A stretch of DNA of 64,000 nt, from NCBI GenBank assembly GCA_045837725.1, contig JBEWZL010000184.1, forward strand, positions 62,001 to 126,000. Direction: 5' to 3'. Of this stretch, positions 10,193 through 21,730 are shown in pieces. Position 1 is the first letter of the stretch. Every line of letters begins with the position of its first letter. A program made the position numbers and the translations under genes. The notes under the pieces were generated by a model. That model ran no database searches and was not told the origin of the DNA. It saw only the letters and a list, made by a program, of their open reading frames with translations. This DNA is from Vermamoeba vermiformis. Its lineage: Eukaryota; Tubulinea; Echinamoebida.

Positions 10193-13100
10193 CTACTTCT
10201 TAGCCTTCTGCTTCTTCTTAGCAGGGCCTTCGTTCTTCGTCGTTTCTTCGCGCTTTCTCTTCTTTGAAGCCGCAGTGTCCTTCTTAGCTGGGGCAGCCTT
10301 TGCTTTAGCTGCCGGCTTTTCTTTTGCCCTCTCTTTGGCTGCTGGCCTCGCTTTAGCAGCTGCCTTAGGCTTCTCTTTGGCAGCACTCTTCTTCGCTGGA
10401 GCTGCCTTTGCGTTTGCCTTTGCCTTTGGAGCTGTTTTTTTTGTAGTGTTGCTACCCGTTGAGCCTCGTCGACCTTTCTTAGGAACTTCTTTCTCTTCTT
10501 CGGCGCTCTCTTCTTTGGACTCCTCTTCCTCATTGTCAGAAGCTTCTTTTTCGCTGTTTTCTTTGCTCTCTTCGTCGCTTTGTTCCTTGCTTTCTTCGTC
10601 GCTCTCCTTGCTCTCCTCTTTGCTCTCTTCCTTGCTCTCCTCGTCGCTCTTTTCTTCTTCTTTCGAGCTCTCTTCTGCGCTCTTCTCTTCCTCCTTGGGC
10701 TCTTCTTTCTTGCCTCGCTTCGGAGGAGTTTGTTTTGCCTTCTTCGTCTCTTTTTCCTCTTTCTTGGGCGTGGTCTTCTTTTCAGCCTTTTTGGTCTCTT
10801 TTTCCTTCTTGGGAGTGGTCTTCTTGACTGGTTTCTTCAAGTTGATCTTGGCGTCTGATAATTCTTTTTCAATCAAACGAATCAACTGGTCCACACGTCG
10901 TTGCAACTCAAAAATCGTGCGCGACTTCAAGAACCAATCGAATCTGAAGCGCCACGACTTTCTGATTTCGCGCTTCAAGTCGTCCCAGTTGCCATAGCCC
11001 AAAGCGTGAGTAGCACACACCAAGAAGATATCTTCTTCTTCAGTATACGTCTTGCCCTTGTTGCCAGCGTAATTGATCTTCAAGTTTTTGAACGGATCTT
11101 TAACGCCGTCAATCTTGTACTTCAATGCGGCAATCATTTCTTCGCGTCGTTGAATGCGCTGCTCTCCCTTCTCGATGTTGGAGACAATGCGCTCCCAGTC
11201 AGGCACTTCCTTGTACTTCTTCCAGAACACCTTGGAGTATTCCTTGACCTCAGCCAGTGTCTTCGTGTCGATGTCACCAGCAATCTGTTCGAGGGCATCG
11301 CGGCCATACTTTTCACAAGCCTTGATGAACAAGCCATAGTCTCGCTTGTTCCAATTGCCAAAGCCCTTTTGCAACAAACTCTCTTTTTCTTTTTGCTCGC
11401 TTTCAGTCAAGTCATCAAAGTCCTCACTGTCCTCGTCTTTTTCTTCCTTATTTTCATTGCCCTCTTTGGTGGCCTCTTCCTTCTCTTTTTCTTTCTTCTC
11501 TCGTGCCTCCAATCTGCGCTTGAATGCTTCAGTCTCCTTGTTTAAGAGATCAGTCAACTTCTTCGGGAAGAATTGGAACGGGTGAATGACGGGTTGTTTG
11601 GGCGGACGTGAAGGCACTCTTTCCTTTCTTTCCTTAGACCCGCCCATCAACTGCTTGTAGTACTGGCTCTCGTTGTAAGTACTTTGCTTGCGCTCACGCT
11701 TAGGAGGCTCAATGAAGGTGCGTGCCAACTGTTTCTGAGAGTAATCAACGCCCTCAAAGTTGTAGTAGTTCTGGTTATTGCCACCGTCGAGCGTGAAGTT
11801 CAACAAGTTGTTGGCCTTGTCCTTGTACTTCTCTGCCAATTCCTCGGTCTTGGCTGCACCTCGCTCGAGAATAGCGTCGATTTCCTCGTCGGTGATTGTG
11901 CTGTCCTTGCTGGCGAAGATCTTCTCAGCACCGAATTTGATCATGGCGAGCATTTCGTCCTTGCCGAGTGCTTTGCTTTGTTCGATCAATCGGCCTTGTT
12001 GAATGACCACAGCGTCAAGATGCAGCTTCATCTCAGCACGCTCAACAATCTTCTCTTCGATGGTACCTTCAGTGATGAAGCGATACACCGTCACGGGCTT
12101 CGTTTGACCGATGCGATGTGCTCGATCTTGGGCTTGCAAATCGACTTGAGGATTCCAATCCGAGTCGTAGAGGATGACTGTGTCAGCTGAAGCCAAGTTG
12201 ATTCCAAGACCTCCTGCTCTGGTTGAAAGCAAGAAGACAAATTTAGAGCTTCCCTTCCTGTAGGCAATACATTAGTTGGCAATCAGGGGTGTGGACAATG
12301 CTAGTACGTACTTGACGAAAGAGTCGATTTGCTCTTCACGATCAATGGTGTTCGTTGAACCATCAATGCGGCAGTACTCGTACTTCTTGTACAGACAGTA
12401 GTCCTCCATAATGTCAAGGTTCTTTGTCATTTGACTGAAAATCAACACTTGAGAGCCACGAGCCTTCAGTTTTTGCAACAACTTCTCCAACACAACCAAC
12501 TTGCCGCTGTTCTCGTACAAATGAGGACCGTCTTCGTACGGTGTAGGCTCTTGACCAGGGAACAAATAGGGATGATTGCACGCCTTTCTCAACTGCATCA
12601 CAATGTTCAACAACCGAGTGCGCGAACCACCATTGCCTATACTAGAGGTCAGTAGTTTGTTGAAATACGCTGAATGTGCTTACCGTTAATGGCGTCAATA
12701 TCTTTCATCAAGATGTTGGTGTAAAGATCGCGTTGCATCTTGGACATGCCAACGAAGATCTTGACTTCTTTCTTTGGTGGCAAACCTTGTGCCACCTCAG
12801 CTTTAATTCTTCGCAACAAGAACGGACGCAATACGCGGTGCAACTTTGTGATCACTTCTTGTGCGTTCTCTTCGCCTTGGCCCTTCAAGTTGAACCAGGC
12901 GTCAAAATCTTCAGATGACGAGAACACGTCAGGCAACAAGAAGTTCAACAGAGCCCACAGCTCGTGCAAGTTGTTCTAGTAAGTGTGAGCCAGGGATTAT
13001 AACTGACAACGCTAGGCTTACCTGCAAAGGAGTACCAGTAATCAAAAGACGGTATTGACTCTTGTACAATCTCACGACCATTGACAAGACTGACTTCTCG

Positions 13101-14637
13101 TTCTTAATACGATGAGCCTCGTCGATAATCAAGTATCGGAAGTTGAATTGTTTGAAGGCGCTCTTCTCGCGAATAGCCATTTCGTAGGTGGTAATGACCA
13201 CATCGAACTTGCCAGGCTTCAACAACGTCTTTTTCTGCTCCTCCTAGACGACACAAGGTAAGTACACTCTACACTGCCATGACGTCTCGTATACTTACGC
13301 GCTCCTCTTTGTTGCCGTGGAATGTGACGACATCCATGGAAGGCACCCACTTCTTGAATTCATTCTTCCAGTTACCCATGGTGGACTTGGGCACGATGAC
13401 AATGTGAGGGCCGTGCACGCCACGAACTTCTTTCAAGTAGCACAAGAAGGCAACTGTTTGTAGTGTCTTGCCCAAACCCTGTATTAATGTATCAGTATTG
13501 TCGACATCATCTCCTCGCGTACCATTTCATCGGCCAGAATGCCGTTGATGCCATTGTCGTACAACTTGATCAACCAGTTCAGACCCTGCAATTGATAGTC
13601 CTTCATTTCACCGTTCTTGACGAGTAAACTTGCAGTTAAGGACAACATCATTAATTACACGAATGATATTATGAAACTGAACAGGTGTTAAAAAGGATAT
13701 AAGGTGGACTAACGGTCCAACGGGTGACAAAGTGAGACTCGGCCTCTTCTTCTTCCTCTTCCATGATCTCTTTATCCTCTTGTTCGGATAAAGCTCCGCG
13801 GCGCTTGGTCGGTGTAGCCCTATTTGATTGACACATTGAGCTACAAACAATACGGAACGCGATCGGATCCATCAATACGTACTGAACTTTCTCTTGTGAT
13901 TTTTGCAACCCAGAACCAGCCTTCACGAAGTGTGTAAAGATTTCGGTCTGATCAAGCAAATACTTCAACCGATTGTTCGCGGATTTGGCCTAAAAGAGCA
14001 ACAGATTACTTGTTATTCGCGTGTACCAGCTCCAAAACGTAGTATTTCATTTTTAAGACATAAAATATCATGTATGTGTATCCGCCGAGCATATGTCATG
14101 GTTACAGGGCATTAGCCCCAATTTTAAAAATTATTAATTGGATTGGCGCGGTACGTACCTGATCTGCAGCAAATAACTCGTTTTGTTTAGCTCGGAGGTC
14201 TTCCAAAGCCTTCTTTTGTTCCATTTTTATTTTCTTTAATCGCTCTTTATCTTTTCGAGCCATGTCTGCGACGTCTTTCGGCACTCCTTCGAGCTCCTCC
14301 TGATCGACGAGTTTTAATTAGAACAAGGGCTCTATAATTCTGAATATTATTTCCTATTTTTAATATACCTCGTCTTCACTCTTTACATCATTGTTTTGGT
14401 TATCGTCAGCAAGATCCGCCTGCAAAAATAATTATTTTTAAGTTACATCCACTAAAATCGGAAGACAGCATTTTGCTATCACGCCATTCATACTTCGTCA
14501 ATTTCCATATCGTCGAGATTCTCATCTGACTCGTCTTTCTTTTCTTCGCCACTCTTGGGCTCCTCAATATCGTTCATTTGCTCATCTTGATCTTCCTTCT
14601 CCACCTCGTTTTTCTTTTTATTATTATTGTTAGACAT
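10193..14637 (-). CDS. ISWI: ISWI chromatin-remodelling ATPase (SMARCA5/SNF2H homologue)
   Basis: Eleven exons on the minus strand (14637-14494, 14419-14369, 14299-14159, 13989-13883, 13819-13701, 13623-13523, 13478-13299, 13243-13022, 12975-12684, 12636-12312, 12257-10193) sum to 1248 residues in frame. Motifs in order: [35 protein letters not shown], a DEAH box ([10 protein letters not shown]), [32 protein letters not shown] and [11 protein letters not shown]. These are the two RecA lobes of an SNF2 ATPase. HAND, SANT ([20 protein letters not shown]) and SLIDE ([20 protein letters not shown]) follow, which defines ISWI; it slides nucleosomes. The N-terminal 100 residues are acidic. The last 230 residues are unusual: K/E/S repeats, then an Ala-Lys-Pro-rich stretch like a histone H1 tail. 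The intron at 13624-13700 is of the AT-AC minor type. Confidence 0.95.
13624..13700 (-). other. AT-AC (U12-type) minor spliceosomal intron in ISWI
   Basis: On the minus strand the intron begins ATATCCTTTT, an exact match to the U12 5' splice-site consensus ATATCCTT. It ends TTTAC, and has TGTCCTTAAC (minus strand of about 13635-13644) about 11 nt from its end, close to the U12 branch consensus TTCCTTAAC. Removing these 77 nt joins CCACCTT to TCGTCAAG and restores [14 protein letters not shown], a sequence strongly conserved in ISWI proteins. No GT-AG alternative restores that sequence. Confidence 0.92.
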
Positions 14638-14883
14638 TTTGTAAATCAACACCAATAGAGTTGTTTACAACGCCCGCAAGCAAGACAAATGTTCATTCAG
14701 ACCGAGGTCAGAAAATGGCGCCGCAACAATAATTTGAACCTCACAATGCACACCTGCATATCCAATAATGACACCGTATGTTTTAACGCTACGCACATAT
14801 TTTCTTCTTTATTTATTTGCAACAATCATTTCGTTTGATGATCATTGTAATTGAAAGTTTTATTCTTGTATTTTCTTGTCATT

Positions 14884-16022
14884 TCAGCCCACGATCGTCA
14901 AAGTGTATCTTTCAGGATTCGAATAGGATGCACCGCTCTTCATAGAATCTTCGTGGTTTTGATAAGTCAATAACAGCTTGCCCTTAGGAGCGTTCAATTC
15001 AAGCAGCTTTTTCAGCGAGTTTCTGGATCGCGATGTCAGTGTCTGTGCCAGTGATAGTGAGCCTATAAATACTTACCCAAGCATCAAAATTGTGTCTTCG
15101 TCGTTCTTGTCGCGATTCCTGTGTAATTATACGTGATTAGCATGACTAGCAACTATTATAATGATCTATAGAATAGACGAAGTACCAGATCGCAATTCTG
15201 TCAGCAGCCTTCCTGCGCGAGCACACACAGCCAGTAATATTGTCGCCAGCATCGAGTGTCTCGCCAATAATTGAAAGCACCTAATAATAAGACATTATTA
15301 GCTCTCTGGAGAAGCGTGCAAAGGCTGGCTAGTGGCTACATACCACGCTCTCCCAAAATATATCTAAATGCTCGCGCTGATTGCCCTTCAAATTAATAAC
15401 CCATTTACCTCCCTATATTAGCGGCATATAATTAGTAATGACGGTATAAGACTACGATCTAGGCTAATAATTACATTGACGTTTGATTGGTCTTCCCACA
15501 TTGGTTTAATATCCCCCTTGAATAAATGATAGTTTGCATTATTTCCTAGTTGACTAGGCTTTGCCATATGATTGAAATATCTAAATAAAATAAGCCAGCA
15601 TTTAGCAAGATCTAATAAATTCAGAAAAAAATTATTTTGCATTACCTCCAGAAGTCCTCGACCTATTGAACATGAAATGATCGTGGTTAGTATAAGTACT
15701 TTAAAGTAAACAAAAGAGTACAATAACAGGTGAATGGAAGTCCGAATCCAGGTTTCATAAAATTATTATGAAGCAGAATAAAATTAAAAATAAGAAAAAA
15801 AACCTAAAATAATCGCTTGAATGATGTACTTACAGTAGCGAAAGCACCAACATGAATTAAATTGGATTCATACTGGTCTTTTTCTCCTCGAGTTCGCTTG
15901 TTGTTGTTTTGTCTTCGATCGTACCAGAAAGACCACTCATTTTCGAGCGGATGTAAAGCGAGATTTTCTTCGTCAATATTTTCTTCGACGGATGTGTTCT
16001 GTTGGTTGTCTTGTTCTGCCAT
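14884..16022 (-). CDS. EIF4E: Translation initiation factor eIF4E (mRNA cap-binding protein)
   Basis: Seven exons (16022-15834, 15662-15646, 15580-15475, 15412-15344, 15280-15186, 15118-15077, 15022-14884) give 218 residues, the normal eIF4E length. Recognisable blocks are HPLENEWSFWYDRR, TVEDFWRYFNHM, YHLFKGDIKPMWED, GGKWVINL, WESVVLSIIGE and RIAIWNRD. Cap-binding tryptophans are present: the one in the HPLENEWSFW block and the one in KPMWED, followed by a glutamate, which stack on and hold the 7-methylguanine. The tryptophan of VEDFW lies in the surface that binds eIF4G. The protein recruits capped mRNA to ribosomes through eIF4G, whose gene is at 38.8 kb. Exon 2 is a 17-nt microexon. The gene is divergent from COX5B with 243 bp between starts. 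Confidence 0.96.
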
Positions 16023-16265
16023 CGTGGATTAGAGTCAGATGCCCAAAAAAATTAACAAAATAAAGTTACAGTTAAATAAATAATTTACAAATGTTGTTCG
16101 CAGTATATAAAGTTGTTTGAAAATCAAAGCTCTGAGCTGGGCACAAAAAATAGAGCTCCGTTTGGTTACCAGCCATTTTTTGCCCGTCAAATTTCTACGG
16201 CACCATTTTTTTATGCCCAAAACGCCATAACAAATATCACTGTGCAACTGACCAAGATACCAAAT

Positions 16266-17050
16266 ATGCTGCGTATTGTTAACGCCATCAGCGTAGCCTC
16301 ACGAAGAGTGCCCAAGACTCTTAAATCAAAGAAAGGCCTGTTTGCCTCGATCAAAAAAACAAATGCACCCAGCAGAAGTTTTGTAACCAGCATTTATCAA
16401 AAGGAAAAAACCAAAAAAAGTACGATCACCTATATAAACGATGGGGACCATTCACGGTTCAAATAGACAATTTTCTGACATTATTATAATTTTAATGAAG
16501 CAAATTAGAATTATTTATTTTACCGTCTACAGGTTATTAAACTATTGTTTCTAGTGCTCACCTTGGAGGAGATTGCAGTTGGTCTTGAAAGAGAAGAATT
16601 GGAAGCCGAGGCTAAGGGAAGACATTACATCCAAGATGATATCTTGAGAGGTCCTTTTGGTACCCCCGATAACCCTGTTATTGTCCCTTCTGCTTATGAT
16701 GTTCGCATTGTTGGTTGCATGGGTAAGTTTTGTACAATTTATTATAAATTTGGAGCTTTTCTGAGGCAATTACAATTTTTACTGCATTTGATTCACGATC
16801 TGCCCCTCTTTGCACTCCGATAAAATTCTCTTCTGACAATACCAATATTAATAATAAAATTTTAATAGGTGGTCCCGGTCCTCTTGCTCACGAATTGTTG
16901 TGGCACAACCTTAAGAAAGACAAACCCTTGGCCTGCTTGGAGTGCGGTCAAGTCTTCAAAATGATTCCTCTTGAAGAATACGAAAAACAACACGGTGGTG
17001 CTTCTGTTACTCACCACCACGAACACAACCACCCTGTTCAAAAACACTAA
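16266..17050 (+). CDS. COX5B: Cytochrome c oxidase subunit 5B (yeast Cox4 type)
   Basis: Three exons (16266-16419, 16555-16722, 16869-17050) give 167 residues. The first 45 or so residues are rich in R, K and S with few acids (MLRIVNAISVASRRVPKTLK), as expected for a mitochondrial targeting peptide. The mature part has GLEREELEAEAKGR, VPSAYDVRIVGCMGGPG and LACLECGQVFKMIP. The zinc site is C...H...C-x2-C, as in yeast Cox4, rather than the four-cysteine site of mammals. The protein is a nuclear-encoded structural subunit of respiratory complex IV on the matrix side. The C terminus ends with a histidine-rich tail (THHHEHNHPVQKH) that typical homologues do not have. The acceptor at 16553-16554 was chosen because the upstream alternative runs into a stop. 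Confidence 0.93.
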
Positions 17051-17424
17051 TGTACCAATGCCATTATCGATATTCTTGAATATACATTCCAATAATTAAA
17101 ACCCAAAAATTCCATTAATCGAACTGCATTTACGGTGGTATGTATTACTATTTAATTATCAGCTAGCCAGCACAATCGTTCGAACTGGCGCAGCCGAACG
17201 CAGATCTACCCACAATATTATTTTCCTTCAACGCAGTAATTTTTAAGTGTATCGGTCACTATCACAACGTTTTCCAGTATTACTGCCCTAACAATCAGAA
17301 TTCTTAGCAGGCAAATTTCTGTCGAGTTAGCCGTTTTTTTTGGCGTTCCCGCCCAAATAAAAATAAAAAGGTTCGGTTGTTACTTTAGTATTTCATATAC
17401 ACATCAACACCACAACACTAAACA
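17051..17424. other. Intergenic region between COX5B and NUF2
   Basis: This 374-bp stretch separates two genes on the same strand. It must hold the COX5B 3' end and the NUF2 promoter. It is AT-rich with no open frame worth reporting and no RNA gene I can recognise. Just upstream of NUF2 there are A-rich runs (near 17356-17370). Confidence 0.6.
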
Positions 17425-18950
17425 ATGAGTGTTCATACATTTCCAGTATTACCTCTAAAGGAGATATGCATGTGCATTAACGAGCTCATCCCGAGCGTCA
17501 AGATCACTCCAGAGCTTCTCAAGCAGCCTGAAGCTGATAAAATTAGATCAATATACGAAGCAGTAGTCGAGCGTGTGTTAGAGAAGACAAGGGACGAATA
17601 TGCAGGCGCTCGCGAAGAAGGAATCCCCGCATTTGAACATCCTGAACTTCACGAACTCAGCGTTCCCGAGCTCAATTTCTTCCGCGATTTGTAAGAGCAA
17701 TATTTTTATATTCATGCAATTGTACTGAACGTAAACAGGTTCCAAGTTATGGGTGCTTGCGGTATCCACGACTTCACTCTCCGCGATATTTCCAACCCTA
17801 CGGATAAGAGAACCTGCGCCATATTGAGCGGTATCATCAACTTTGTTCGCTTCAGAGAAGATCAAATTCAAACTTACAACAGCCTCACCGGCCATACCGT
17901 AAGTGCGATCGTCGATCACCCAACTGTACTCACAATGCCAAAATAGGAATTGCTAGTCACTGAGCGCGACGCTATCGCCGAGGAGGAGCAGAAGAGCGCC
18001 ACCGATTTGGCTGCGTTACGCGAAGAGATTGCCGCTGAAGAGCCTCAAGTGAAAATTGAACTTGAAGCTGTGGGTAAGGCCCAAACGACTATCAGCCAGC
18101 TCAACGAGCAACAAGCTGCCCTTCAAAATCAAATTCACGAGACTAAGGGCAAGATCCAGACTGCTGCTAACAAACACGTAAGTCGAAGGTCGTTGTTCGA
18201 GCCAGGTTCGATGTCTAACATTGTTTTCAGACTCAACTCCGCGAGCAAGTCAATACCATCAAGCAACACAACTTGCGCCTCCGCTCGATGATCGTGCAAT
18301 CACCAGAGAAGGCCAAGCGCAATATTGAAGAGATGGCAGTCAGCTTGGAGAAGGAGCGCAAGATGACCTTGGACTACGAAGGCAAACAACGCGAGTTACA
18401 AGCCCGCGTGGATCACATGTACCGCATCAATCACGTAAGTCTGATGCACAATAGTGTCGGACGAGCAGCCCTCTCACCCCGTTATCAGGACCTCAAAGGC
18501 TGCATGCAATTGCTCGAATTGACTGCTGCTGAGTTTGCACGCAAAGACGAAGTCAAGGCCCGCATTGCTCAAAAGCGACAAATGATCCAGGACCTCGAGC
18601 AAGAGTTGCGCGACCTTGAGTTGTCTGAACAACAATGGAGCCGCCAATTGCAAACTATTCGCGAGAAATTGGGCCGTTTGGAACGTACTGAACAAGAGCG
18701 CACTGTCGAGTGGCAACAGATCTTGAACAAGCTGCACGAGGAGCGCGCTAACATCGAGAAGGAGCGTTTGAGCATCAAGCAACGAGTTACTCAAAACGAG
18801 TTGATGATTCTGCAGTTCAAGTCTGAAGAAGAGACACTGCGTCGCGACCATACTGAAGAAATGGGCAAGATGGGCGAGTTGTTCGAGTTCCTCTACCGCC
18901 AAGTCGAGGAGTATCACCATCAACTGGCTACCATGTTGACTGCCCAATAA
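17425..18950 (+). CDS. NUF2: NUF2, kinetochore NDC80 complex subunit
   Basis: Five exons (17425-17690, 17739-17898, 17947-18177, 18231-18434, 18489-18950) give 440 residues, matching the usual 440-480. The first 145 residues form the calponin-homology-like Nuf2 head: TFPVLPLKEICMCINE, FFRDLFQVMGACGIHDFTLRD, PTDKRTCAILSGIINFVRFR. The rest is a long coiled coil rich in E, Q, K and L. NUF2 pairs with NDC80 and binds spindle microtubules at the outer kinetochore, so the protein acts in the nucleus at mitosis. All introns are 48-54 nt with GTAAG donors. The 3' end is about 230 bp upstream of the CCT zeta start on the same strand. Confidence 0.93.
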
Positions 18951-19183
18951 GGCGACAAAGTCCTGCGCTGCTTTTTGTAGAGGTCTCATTAAGTTGAATG
19001 ACTGCTGCGAACTTGTAATATAAATAGTAAATAGTAAATAATTGTTTAATAAGAGCTAGCTCCTGTGCTTGTTCTGTCATCCTGTTCAAGTGTTCAGCCA
19101 CGCGGGCAACAAAAATTCTTTTCAAGGTTATTAGATTGTTCTGTTCCTACCAAACTTAATATACAACAACTGAGGCATTCACA

Positions 19184-21579
19184 ATGGCAGCAGTCAATAT
19201 TGTTAGCAAAAATACCGAGCTGGCTCGCAAGATGACAGCCTTGCTCATCAACATTAATGCCGCCAAAGGTTTGCAAAATGTTCTTTCCAGCAATTTGGGA
19301 CCTCGAGGAACAATGAAGATGTAAGTAAAGCCATTTAATAATCGTTAAATTCAACTGCAAGAGCGATTATAATTTTTCGAATCCACCTCAATAATTATTT
19401 TATTTATTTTTCTCCTCTCAATTATTTGTTAATTAGAGAGCAATAACATGTTTATAAAGCACCATATTATTATTATAAATATTATTCAGAACGTTTTGAA
19501 AGTATCGAATCTGATTTGGCTTATTGCTAGGCTTGTTTCTGGCGGTGGTGATATTAAAATTACTAAGGACGGAAACGTCTTGCTTAAAGAAATGGTGAGT
19601 GTTATAAGAGAAGATTAGCAGCAAGCGTTTTAACGAAGGCAGAAAACGATCTCTGAATCCCTGAATCTCGACCAATATTCTAACCTAATATTTAATGCAG
19701 CAAATCTCTCACCCTACTGCATCATTGATTGCACGCACATCAACTTCACAAGACGAAATCACTGGTGACGGCACAACCTCGAACGTGTTGTTGATCGGCG
19801 AGATCTTGAAGCAAGCAGAGCGTTATTTGATGGAAGGTCTTCATCCTCGCGTTATTGCCGACGGTATTGAGTTGGCCAAGAAGTAAGTACTAGTTTCTCT
19901 TCTACTGTCAATTTTTTTGGTTGGATCTGGAGGCAAGCAGGAAGACAAAACCTTACAGTATTCACTACGTGACTGTTAAATGCAGAAATCACTCTGAACA
20001 TTGCCTATTTATTATAACAATATTAATAGCAGTTGATCTATGAATAGTCATTGATTATTCCTTTATTGCAACAGGCGCACTCAACAATTTTTGGACAAAA
20101 TTAAGGTCCCCAAGAACGTGATGGACCGTGAAGTGCTCATCAATGTCGCTCGTACTTCGTTGCGCACCAAGATTGCACGCAAGTTGGCAGATCCATTGAC
20201 TGAGCAGGTCGTGGATGCTGTTCGTACCATTCAACGCCCCGACACCCCTATTGATTTGTTTATGGTTGAAATTCTTCAAATGATCCACAAAGCCGAGCCT
20301 GATACTACTTTGGTAAGATTAAGCAGCACCAAATCTAATCTATACTGAATTGGACTAACGCTGTTGTTGTGCAGATCAAGGGTCTTGTTTTGGACCACGG
20401 TGGTCGTCACCCTGAGATGCCCAAACGTGTTGAGAATGCATTCATTTTAACTTGCAACGTCTCACTCGAATATGAAAAGACTGAAGTGAACACCACTTTG
20501 ATTTACACCAACGCCGAGGAGAAGGAAAGAATGGTTGAAGCTGAGCGCAAATTGACCGACGACAGAGTGCGCAAGATCATTGCTTTGAAGCGTCAGGTGA
20601 GCAGTTGATTAATGAATACTCTTTTATGATGCGTCCGTGATTGAAATGAAGACACAACCTTGCAGTATTAACACCGTGACTGTCAAATGCAGAAATCACT
20701 CTGAACAATCACAACTCATTTATACTACCATTACACTGAGTACTTTGCGACTCGATCTAATCTTTGTTATTAATATGACAGGTGTGCGACACTCCCGACA
20801 AGAAGTTCGTCATCATCAATCAGAACGGCATTGACCCTCCATCCCTCGACATGCTCGCCAAGGAAGGCATTCTCGCCTTGCGCCGTGCCAAGAGGTCAGT
20901 AATTAGTGTACTTGTATCTAGGACTTGCGACTAACTCCCACCCGCTAGACGTAACATGGAGCGCATGACTTTGGCGTGTGGTGGTGTGGCCGTAAACAGC
21001 GTGGAAGACTTGACCCCTGACGTGTTAGGTCACGCAGGTCTCGTGTACGAGTACAGCCTCGGCGAAGAGAAATACACCTTTGTCGAGCAAGTCAAGAACC
21101 CGCACTCCTGCACCATTTTGTTGCGTGCCCCCGACAAGCACACCTTGGAGCAGATCAAGGACGCCATTCGTGATGGTTTGCGTGCAGTGAAGAACACCAT
21201 TGACGACGGATGTGTTGTTCCTGGCGCTGGTGCTTTTGAAATTGCTGCTCACTTGGACCTGCTCAAGTACAAGGACGAAGTTGCCGGCCGTGCTAAGCTC
21301 GGAGTGCAAGCTTTTGCTGATGCCTTGCTCGTGGTGCCTAAAGTGCTCGCTGCTAACTCTGGATTTGATCCGATCGATGTTTTGATCAAGTTGCAAGACG
21401 AACACAAGAAGGGCCACATCGTTGGTCTCGACTTAGAGACTGGTGAGCCTTTGGACCCCATCGCTGAGGGTATTTTTGACAATTACAAGGTCAAGCGCCA
21501 CTACATCCAGTCCAGCTCCGTTGTTGCCACTCAATTGTTGCTCGTTGATGAAATCTTGCGTGCTGGTAAGAAGGGATAA
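19184..21579 (+). CDS. CCT6: T-complex protein 1 subunit zeta (CCT6)
   Basis: Seven exons (19184-19320, 19531-19594, 19701-19882, 20075-20312, 20375-20596, 20782-20894, 20949-21579) give 528 residues, the normal CCT length. Group II chaperonin motifs appear in order: [82 protein letters not shown] and a C-terminal [11 protein letters not shown]. The opening [18 protein letters not shown] and the [11 protein letters not shown] block are typical of the zeta subunit. CCT folds actin, tubulin and other proteins in the cytosol using ATP. The usual GDGTT ATPase motif is intact. Introns 3 and 5 share a 60-nt duplicated sequence, annotated separately. Confidence 0.95.
19941..20000 (+). repeat. Intronic 60-nt repeat, copy 1 (CCT6 intron 3)
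   Basis: This stretch matches 20648-20707 in intron 5 of the same gene at 54 of 60 positions with no gaps. The similarity ends abruptly on both sides. It contains a short inverted repeat (ACAGT ... ACTGT) and ends in CTGAACA. It could be a duplicated piece of intron or a small structured RNA. Confidence 0.8.
20648..20707 (+). repeat. Intronic 60-nt repeat, copy 2 (CCT6 intron 5)
   Basis: Second copy of the repeat at 19941-20000. In this copy the inverted repeat is GCAGT ... ACTGT, so one A-T pair has become G-U and pairing could be kept. An ATGATG sequence lies about 25 nt upstream, but only in this copy. Confidence 0.8.
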
Positions 21580-21730
21580 GCAATGTGTATGCATATTCAA
21601 GTTGAATGTGGATATGTGGATGCACTAACAGTCGTGTACAACCAAAAAAGAATAAACAAAAAAAATCTAAAATATTCTTGGATCTATTCTCAATTATTTA
21701 GCAACAAGAAGACAACACGAGCTTGTGAAC

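Noticed and set aside
10275-10997. Long plus-strand open frame (240 codons) rich in S, L, F and A
   Set aside because: It is the antisense of the K/E/A-rich ISWI tail; low complexity keeps the opposite frame open.
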